A DNA stretch of 64,000 bases. Source: Macrotis lagotis (taxonomy: Eukaryota > Chordata > Mammalia > Peramelemorphia > Peramelidae). The notes beneath the pieces are model-generated. The model was not told the origin of the DNA and did not search any database. It worked only from the letters and a program-made list of their open reading frames with translations. Positions 56,116 through 64,000 of the stretch are shown here, piece after piece; position 1 is the stretch's first letter; the number at the start of each line of letters is the position of its first letter. A program made the position numbers and the translations under genes. The stretch spans positions 145,370,577-145,434,576 of the forward strand of contig NC_133663.1 of the NCBI RefSeq assembly GCF_037893015.1, given 5' to 3'.

Positions 56116-58955
56116 AGTAGTGGTTCTCAAACATTTTGGTCTAGGACCTTTATACAACATTAGAAATTGTTTAGTACATCCCACCTCTCAAGTTTTTGTG
56201 CGCATTATATTTTGGTATTTTTAGAAATCAAAATGTCTTTGTATTACTACAAAATTAGTTTGGAGGGGTCCTTGGAATATACTTTGAGAGCCAATGATAT
56301 AGTCATTATCCTGTTCCTCCCCATATGGTATTCTAACTCCCAATTACATGCCATTGAATAGATTCTTCAATTTATGTGGAATGTTTCATACTCTCACTTT
56401 AATGACTTTCCACTCAGCTCAAAACCCATTTGTTCAAGAGATACACTTTTATCCATTCTCCAAGATTCCTTTGCCTTCCCCTCTGCAACTACCAAACATA
56501 TGCTTATATATTCACAAATATATATATATGTACAAATTAACATAATTGAGCATAGATGCATATCCATAAACATACACATGTGGATATGTGTGTGTACATA
56601 TTCATGTATACATTGAAATACAAGCAAAAAGTTTATCTATATTCCTTAACCTTACCTTTTTGTATAAACACATACAAATTAAACATTTGTATATCAGTGC
56701 ACACACATGTAGAGACACAAATGGTTTGCATCACAATAACTTTGCATGTATATATATATATATATATGCCCATGTGTTCATTTTAACAAAGTTTTATGCA
56801 TTTTAAGTTGAAAGAATCTACTTTGAATTCTGTCTTTTTTGCTAGTTATATATTGTGTTGTCCAGAGAAAATTCCTTCCTCTTCTGGATTTCTGTGTTCC
56901 TTTTTGCAAAATTAAGATGTTACTAGTATCATCTGGCTTCCACTCAAGTAGTCTGTTTATGTGTACTGCACTCTTTGTGAAAAGAGATACAATTCTTAAT
57001 TTGACTTCAGAATGGTGAAGGAATATTCATTTGGGAACATGCTGCTAGCCTGTATGAGGAGTGGAGTTTCTGACAGAGAAAGAAAAAAACTTGTGGTTTC
57101 AGATATTTTAAAAATAAAAAAAGATTTTGGAAACCGCAGGCATGCAAAGGAAACTAGATCCTGAGGATATCCCTGATTGCTACTTTGCCTCCATATATAT
57201 ATCAGAGACAGTCCTTTTAGATGAAATCAGAACCTCTCTCTTATTTTGAAATAATGTCTCTTTCACATCAAGTTCATTGACCCTTTTATATTTTTTACAA
57301 TTATCTTTTTTTCACTTTTTATTTTATTTTAGTTTTCCATATATCTTAATATGTAGTTCTTCTCAAATGCCTGTTTGCTATTTTACTTGACTAAATGAGT
57401 TTGCATACTACCCTCTCTTTTTCTTTACCTTTTGTGGAACCAGTGTTTGGTAAAAAGAACTCAAGTCAGTAAGGTATTAGCTAAGGGCCACCTTTCTCCT
57501 AAGGGCAAGAAATCTAGAAAATAATATTTGTTCTAAATACGTTGTACCCTAAGAAAATATTTCAGGCAGCAGATAAATACTGTAGTAGATTGACACTCCT
57601 CTTGGAGATAGGCAATTAAAAACAAAAATATGTCTTTGTTCAAGAAGGAAATTGCAGTCTCCTTTGGACAGGGTGAGGTCAGGTTCAAAGATGTGCATTC
57701 ACAATTCTAATCAGCCACATTTTAGACAACTTATGTGGGCATATATAACTTTCAAAAAAACATTCATAAACCACACTAGCTGACCTTTAAGCTACTAAAC
57801 TAAATATTTGTGGTTTCAGTTAGCAACATTAGAATGAGTCACTGCTGGGATCCTGGATCCCATTGAGGTTTTTCTTATACTATCAATTGTTGCAAAGCAT
57901 TAACTGGAGAAATGAGAAGAGTAAATAAATGAATGGTTATTATGACAGAATATTCATAGGAGGGTAACTCAAAGCTGAGGGTCTGAAGCAATGGTCTTTT
58001 TTCTTCCTTCTTTTATACTGATCTATATCTCTGACCCCAACATTTAGGCTACCTCTACCTTCTACACTGACATACCACCCCTACCAGAAAGAACTAATAA
58101 TGGTCCTGCCATAGAGTTATCCAGAATGAAGTCTGGTTGGAGAAACTGCCTCTCCTATTAGCTCCTTTTTCAGGGACCCTTTCTTGAATAAAAGAGATTT
58201 GGAAATCTAATTTATCATCACAGTCTAATAACTCTAAGTAGCAGTTCACTACACAATTCTAGGGGAAATTTATTAGCATTGCTATCAAAGCACTATTGTT
58301 ATTGATTATGCAATTATTAATCTCATTATTCTTTGCCTCTCTCCAAACTTAAGGGAAATATTTTAGATAAAACAGAAAGGATCAATAATCCCTTTAACAT
58401 TGCTGTGACTATTCTGAGTTTTTCATACACATTCATAATATTTAAATAAATAGCAAGTTCTTTTCAATTCCATGCACATCATTCTAAGGTCTAAAGAATT
58501 CATGGTAAATTATGTCCCTGACTTAAAGGTTGAAGTCAGGCAAAAGTCAGTCATGATTATGTTTTTGCCTGGGCAATCAAAGGACTATTAAGATTTAAAA
58601 TAATTCTGACCATCATCTTGAGAAAGTTCAAATTGAACTAATAAAAGCTCTCAAATAGTATTTTGAAGACTATTTTAGCACAAGGTGCTTTTTTTCAAAG
58701 ACATCTGACAATATAGACATAGTGAGAGTTTTGTTTTTAGTAGCAAACAAAGGTCATTACTGAAGCAGAGTTTTGAATTCTGTTGACCATACAATACTGC
58801 TATGAGAGAATCATCTAAACTGAAATCAATATTGATTATTTACTAATAAATAGATATTTAAAATGAATAATAAAACCAACAAAATTATTAATTGCTTGCA
58901 TGGGCAAAATACTGTACTATTTTATATATAAAATTTAATATTGTTTTAATTTTTA
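56116..58955. other. Unclassified, mostly non-repetitive stretch
   Basis: Nearly 3 kb without a recognised transposon or gene. It contains TATA/CACA-rich low complexity at 56510-56780, which produces several spurious frames. The 56167-56616 frames have no domain I recognise and no splice or codon evidence. Confidence 0.45.
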
Positions 58956-58959
58956 TTTA

Positions 58960-61410
58960 ATATTTTATTTTTTGCCAAGCACATATATACAACTTTTTGA
59001 CATTTGCTTTAAAAACTTTGAATTCCAAATTATTTTCCTTATTCCTTCCCCATTCCCTCATTTAGAAGGCAAACAATTTGTTATAGAGTAAGCATGTTAT
59101 ACATATTTAGACTTGGAAAGCATATTCTCATATTATTCATAGTGTGAAAGAAAAAGATGAAAACCTCAAGAAAAAGGAAGCTCGTCATCTTGCAAAAATT
59201 AATATTACTTTGTACATCATACATTTCACTGTACATTAGTCCATATGTCTTTCCTTATTTTCCTGAAAGAATCCTGCACATCATTTCTTATACCACAATA
59301 GAATTCCATCATAATCACATACCATAATTTTTTCACTTATTCCCCAATTAATGAGCATTCCCTCAATTTCCAAATCTTTGGAACCAAAAAAGAGTTGCTA
59401 TAAATATTGTTGTAAGATGTCCATTTTATTTTTACTTTTTAATCTCTTTTTGAATACGATGGTATTTCTAGATGAAAGGGTATGCATGGTTTTATAGCAT
59501 ATTGGGCAAAGTTTCAAATTGCTCTACTGAATGGTTGAGTTAGTTCACAACTCTACCAACAACAAATTAATGCTTCATTTTTCCAATATCCAAGCCTATA
59601 TTTCTCATTTTTCATTTCTATTCTATAAAGTCAATCTAATAAGTATGAGGTATTATCTCAAAACTGTTTTAATTTGGAACTCTCCACTTGAGTGAATGAA
59701 AACATTATTTTCAAATACAATAGATAACTTTGATTACTTCCTCTGAAAACTCAATATTATTTAATCATTTATTGACTGGAAAGTGGTTTTTCTTTTTACA
59801 ATTTTGACTCAGTTCTCTATAGATATGTAAATGAGGCCTTTAACAGAGAAACTTGTTTTTACAAGTTTACAGTACCTAACTTTATTTTCTTCTATCCTGT
59901 TTCTCCCTCATTTAATTTATTCTTTTTTCTCCTTTCCTTTTGATCCTCTTCAAAATTACCCCTCCATTATTTCCTCCCTTCTGTCACCACCTATTCTTTT
60001 TTCTTCCTCCCATTCTATTTTCCTATACAGTAAGTTTGATTTTTCTTTTCAATTAATCTTTGAGTCATTTCTGATGAGAGTAATGTTCATTAGCTCATTC
60101 TTACCTCTCCCTTTTTAACCTACACGTAACATTTTTTTGCCTCTATTATGTTAGAAAATTTACCCCTTCTTACCTCTCCTTTTCTCCCAGTATATTCCTC
60201 AACCACCTTTTTTAATTTTATAATTTGAGATACCTTTCATATTCAACTTACTCCTGCTCTCTCTCTGTATATAAACATATATACACAGATGCATAAACAC
60301 ACACAACACACACAGACACACACACACACATATATAGTTTTCAACTATGTTAATAAGAAGAAAGTATTTATGAGATCAAAATATCATCTTCCCATGCAGG
60401 AATGTAAACTACTGAATCTTAGGAACTCCCTTGCGATTTCACTTTTGTTATTATCTTTTTTCTATTTCTTTTATATTTTGGATCTGAAAATCAAATTTTC
60501 AGCTCTGGTCTTTTCATCAGGGAAGTTTTAAAGTTCTTTGTCACCATAACATTTTCTATAGTCAGAATTTTTTTTCTATTTGCTGATTTTCCTAGTCCAT
60601 TACTTGATTTTGACATTGTAGGAGTCGGGCTCTGCTTTCAGAGGTTTTCGGGGACTTTGTGTAGATGTTTCAGAGATAATTCTAGGGACGTAAAAGTTTT
60701 CAATTCTTCCAAGGTGGTATGATCTAGGGAGAGGTGCATGATACACTTTTGGTGTTCTCGTTTGTGAGTGACCACAAGCACTCTTTTCTGTCCTGGAAAT
60801 GTGAGGATGCATCTTGATCCCCAGATGCTACAGGTTCTGATGGGCAAGTGCTTTTCCTGATTCTGGGACTGCTTCCCAGGATGGTGAAACATAGCTGAAG
60901 TGGGACAAAGCTACAGTCTTTTCCCACAAAGAGATCCCTGTAATTTCATTCTGACAAATTGTTGAACCATCTTAACATATAAGGGGTGAATGTTCTGAAA
61001 GTTGAATCAGTGGCTCCCAAGTCTGATCTTTGTTTGCTTACTCTCAATTAGGTTTGATAGAGCTTTCCTGCTTAACTTCTAAGATTTCTTTGGAGTCTGT
61101 GGGCTGAGATATCTGGAAACTGCCACAGCTTCCTGTGATTGAGTCACCACAAGACCTTCTCCTGTTTTATTCAGGTCCACGTTATGTTGATACAGTTTTT
61201 GCTGACCTGTACTCATCTCTCACCCTAGTGCAACACACCTTTCCTTCTGACCTTCCAAGTTGTCTTGAGATGGAAATTGTTTCATTCATTTTTTTATGAT
61301 TCTGACATTAGAGAATTTATTTAGCCATTTTGGAAAGGTATTTGGAGGAGTTTGGGAGTTTGGGGGACAGCTCCAATGAGTCATTGTCTTTACTATGCCA
61401 TATTGTTTCT
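58960..61410 (-). mobile_element. Old L1: 3' end, then inter-ORF/ORF1 boundary and 5'UTR
   Basis: Reversed old-subfamily 3'UTR (58960-59200), ORF2 C-terminal text (TTTTTTCACTTATTCCCCAATTAATGAGCATTCCC, about 59327; CTCTACCAACAACAAATTAATG, about 59550), then the pyrimidine-rich inter-ORF region (59880-60240), the start of the ORF1 C-terminal region (about 60480-60540), and a 5'UTR-like block (60600-61410) ending GCCATATTG. ORF2 RT and endonuclease are missing. Frames at 59831-60118 and 60600-60927 are shadows. Confidence 0.68.
60296..60331. repeat. (CA)n-rich repeat
   Basis: Imperfect CACACAACACACACAGACACACACACACACA. Confidence 0.9.
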
Positions 61411-61692
61411 ATTATCCTTCTTTGATAGTTTCATAAAACTCAAGACTATTTTCCATTTTGCAATCAGATAATTTACATTTTTTAATTTCTTTTATGATTT
61501 TATTTTTGCTTTACTTTGTCTTAATTTCTGAAAGAGCTATTAACTTCCATTGCCTTGATTCTAACTTTAAAGGAATTATTCCCTTAGTACCTCCTTTTCC
61601 ATTTGTCCCATTCTACTTTCTAGGGAGTTTTGTTTTTATTTTTCCTTCAAAGAATTTTCTGTTTCTCCTTATTTGTTAATTTCTGCTTGTTT
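61411..61692 (-). mobile_element. L1 ORF1 coiled-coil region fragment
   Basis: T-rich text with TTTGATAGTTTCATAAAACTC.. and CCATTTGTCCCATTCTAC.. parallels the reversed ORF1 coiled-coil region at 11060-11400 and 34440-34790. A younger L1 was inserted at its right edge. Confidence 0.55.
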
Positions 61693-61696
61693 TGGA

Positions 61697-64000
61697 AAGA
61701 TTTTATTTATTTTGAATATTACAATTTTCCCCCTGTTCTTGCTTCATTCCCCCCAGCCCCCCCCCCCAGAAGGTAGTCTGCTAGTCTTTGCACTGTTTCC
61801 ATGGTATACATTTATTTAAGTTGAATGTGATGAGAGAGAAATTATATCCTTAAGGAAGAAACATAAAGGATGAGAATTATGTAATATGATAACTTTTTTT
61901 TTTTAAATTAAAGGTAACAGACCTTGGTCTTTGTTCAAATTCTACAATTCTTTCTCAGGTTATAGATGGCATTCTCCATCACAAATACCCCCAAATTGTG
62001 TCTGATTGTTGCCCTGTTGGTATGAGCAAGCCCATTAATGTAGATCATCACTCCCATGTTGCTGTTAGGGTGTACAGTGTTATTCTGATTTTGCTCATCT
62101 CGCTCAGCATCAGTTTATGCAAATCCTTCCAGGCTTCCCTGAATTCCTATCCTTTCTGATTTCTAATAGAACAATAGTGTTCCATCATACACATATACCA
62201 CAGTTTATTAAGCCATTCCCCATTCGATGGATATCCCCCTGAATTTCCAATTCTTTGCCACCACACACAGAGCTGTGCTGTGAAAACGTGTACAGATGAT
62301 GTTCTTACTCCTTTTCATAATCTCTTGAAGCCATAGCTCCAATAGTGGTATTGCTGGATCAAAGGGTATGTATGCCCTTTGGGTATAATTCCAAATTACT
62401 CTCCAGAAAAGTTGGATAAGTTCACAAAGTACCAACAAAGTCTGTCTCCCAGATTTCCCACATCCCTTCCAACATTGATCATTGACATTTCTTGTCATAT
62501 TGGACAATCTGAGAGGTGTGAGGTTGTACCCAAGAGATGTTTTAACTTGCATTTCTCTAATAAGTAATGATTTAGAGCAATTTTTCATATGACTATGGAT
62601 CCTTTTGATCTTTTGATTTCCTCATCTGTAAATTTCCTAAGCATATCCTTTGACCATTTGACAGTTGGGGAATGGCTAGTCTTTTTTTTTTTTTTTAATT
62701 TGACTCAGTACTCTGCATATTTTAGAAATGAGTTCTTTGTCAGAAATATTACTCATAAAAATTGTTTCCCAATTTACTAGATTTCTTTTGATCTTGGTTG
62801 CAGTGGTTTTGTCTGTGCAAAAGGTTTTTAATTTAATGTACTCAAAAATTGTCTAGTTTATTTTTAATGGTGTTCTCTATCTCTTCCTTGGTCATAAACT
62901 GCTTCCTTTCCATAGATCTGACAGGTATACTACACTTTGGTCTTCTAGTTTGTTTATAATATTGTTTTTTTATGTCTAGATCCTATACCCATTTTGATCT
63001 TATCTTGGTATAGGGTGTGAGGTATTGGTCTAATCTAGGTTTCTTACATATTACCAATTTTCCCAACATTTTTATTGAAGAAAGAGTTTTTATCTCAATA
63101 TTTGGACTATTTGGAGTTATCAAACAGCAGATTATTATAATCATTACCTGCTATTGCACCTAGTCTATTCCACTGATCCACCACTCTATTTCTTAGCCAG
63201 TATCAGACAGTATTGATAACTGATGCTTTATAATATAATTTTAGATCTGGTAAGGCTAAGCCACCATCTTTTACACTTTTTTCATTAAATCCCTGGAGAT
63301 TCTCAATTATTTCTCAATAGGAATTTACTTATAACTTTTTTTCTAACTCATAAACGTAATTTACTAGAATTTTGATTGGTAGGGCCTTAAACACATTATT
63401 TAATTTTGGTAGAATTGTCATTTATATTATATTAGCTTGGCTGATCCATGAGCAGTTGATATTTGCCCAGTTTTTTAAATCTGATTTTATTTGTGTGAGA
63501 AGTGTTTTGTAACTGTTTTCAAAAAGTTTCTGAGTCTGCCTTGACAGATAGACTCCCAGCTATTTTGTATTGTCTGAAGGTACTTTGAAAGGGATTTCTC
63601 CTTCTGGCTCTTTCTACTGCATCTTGCTAGTCATATAGAAATGTTGACAATTTGTGAGAGTTTATTTTATATCCTCTGACCTTGCTAAATTTGCTAATTA
63701 TTTCTAGTAGCTTTTAAGATGATTTTTTGGGATTCTCTAGGTATAACATCACATCATTTACAAAGAGTGAGAGTTTTGTCTCTTCCTTCTCTATTCTAAT
63801 TCCATTGATTTTCCTTTTCTTCTCTTATTGCTGAAGCTAACATTTCTAATACAATATTGACTAGTAGTGGTGATAATGGACATCCTTGTTTCACCCATGA
63901 TCTTATTGGGAATGCCTCTAGCCTATCCCCATTGCCTATAATACTTATTGATGGTTTCAGATAGATAATGCTTATTAATCTAAAGAACAATCCATTTATT
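61697..64000 (-). mobile_element. L1 3' two-fifths (3'UTR, ORF2 C-terminus, RT), running off the window
   Basis: It starts at the reversed tail AAAGATTTTATTTATTTTG and C-rich 3'UTR (CCCCCCAGCCCCCCCCCCCAG). Then come the ORF2 end (frame 62208-62588, with CWKGCGKSGR and the ..LIQLFWRVIWNYTQR.. block), the C-terminal domain (62700-63000), thumb and connector, and RT palm (frame 63796-63990, with [18 protein letters not shown], the L1 RT block around motif B). Among the better preserved L1 copies here, but frameshifts and stops split ORF2. The element continues beyond 64000. Confidence 0.92.
63796..63990 (-). pseudogene. L1 ORF2 reverse transcriptase fragment (motif B region)
   Basis: Reads ..[34 protein letters not shown].. 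with the family R-GxxQGCPLSP block altered to [12 protein letters not shown]. The same block precedes FADD in intact elements. Stops separate it from the rest of ORF2. Confidence 0.88.

Noticed and set aside
59831..60118. 95-codon plus-strand frame resembling a hydrophobic membrane protein
   Set aside because: Pyrimidine-rich inter-ORF region of a minus L1.

Overview
The window looks like metatherian (marsupial) nuclear DNA. It is AT-rich and packed with interspersed repeats of marsupial type: a tRNA-headed SINE of the WSINE1/SINE1 kind (twelve recognisable copies), Mar1-type CORE-SINEs, MIR and L2 remnants, and many marsupial-type LINE-1 (L1) pieces. I cannot fix the species. An Australian marsupial such as a dasyurid, or an opossum, would fit. 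I found no intact protein-coding gene, no exon with convincing splice sites and coding potential, no functional RNA gene, no CRISPR array and no bacterial feature. Long open frames here are decayed transposon frames, low-complexity frames or chance.

Layout. Bases 1-17.2 kb are a dense pile of L1, mostly on the minus strand, with plus-strand L1 3' ends inserted into older copies and flanked by visible target-site duplications (TSDs). Bases 17.2-19.3 kb hold a plus-strand L2 interrupted by two copies of a second SINE family. Bases 19.3-25.4 kb are mostly unclassified or old sequence with MIR, L2 and Mar1 remnants. Bases 25.4-27.3 kb carry two direct copies of one LTR family around a Mar1 that itself holds a younger SINE. 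Bases 27.3-33.2 kb are a multi-level nest: an old minus L1, split by a plus L1, which holds a SINE and a solo LTR and has two SINEs at its tail. Bases 33.3-35.8 kb are the ORF1/5'UTR end of another minus L1. Bases 35.8-48 kb are sparser, with microsatellites, MIR/L2 tails, a third copy of the LTR family in inverted orientation, and a processed pseudogene of the myosin light chain gene MYL6. Bases 48-50.5 kb are an old minus L1. Bases 50.5-59 kb are mostly unclassified, with L2, Mar1, a SINE and a decayed 7SL RNA pseudogene. Bases 59-64 kb are two or three further minus L1 pieces, the last running off the window.

No genes here work together. The biology on display is retrotransposition: L1 supplied reverse transcriptase and endonuclease (FADD, SDH and GDxN motifs are still readable), and the SINEs, the MYL6 retrocopy and probably the 7SL copy are its passengers. 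The most informative items are the MYL6 retrocopy of the ELV-type C-terminal splice form, the 7SL pseudogene, the three-copy LTR family, and the nested insertions that give a relative time order. I did not find evidence for a new biological system.
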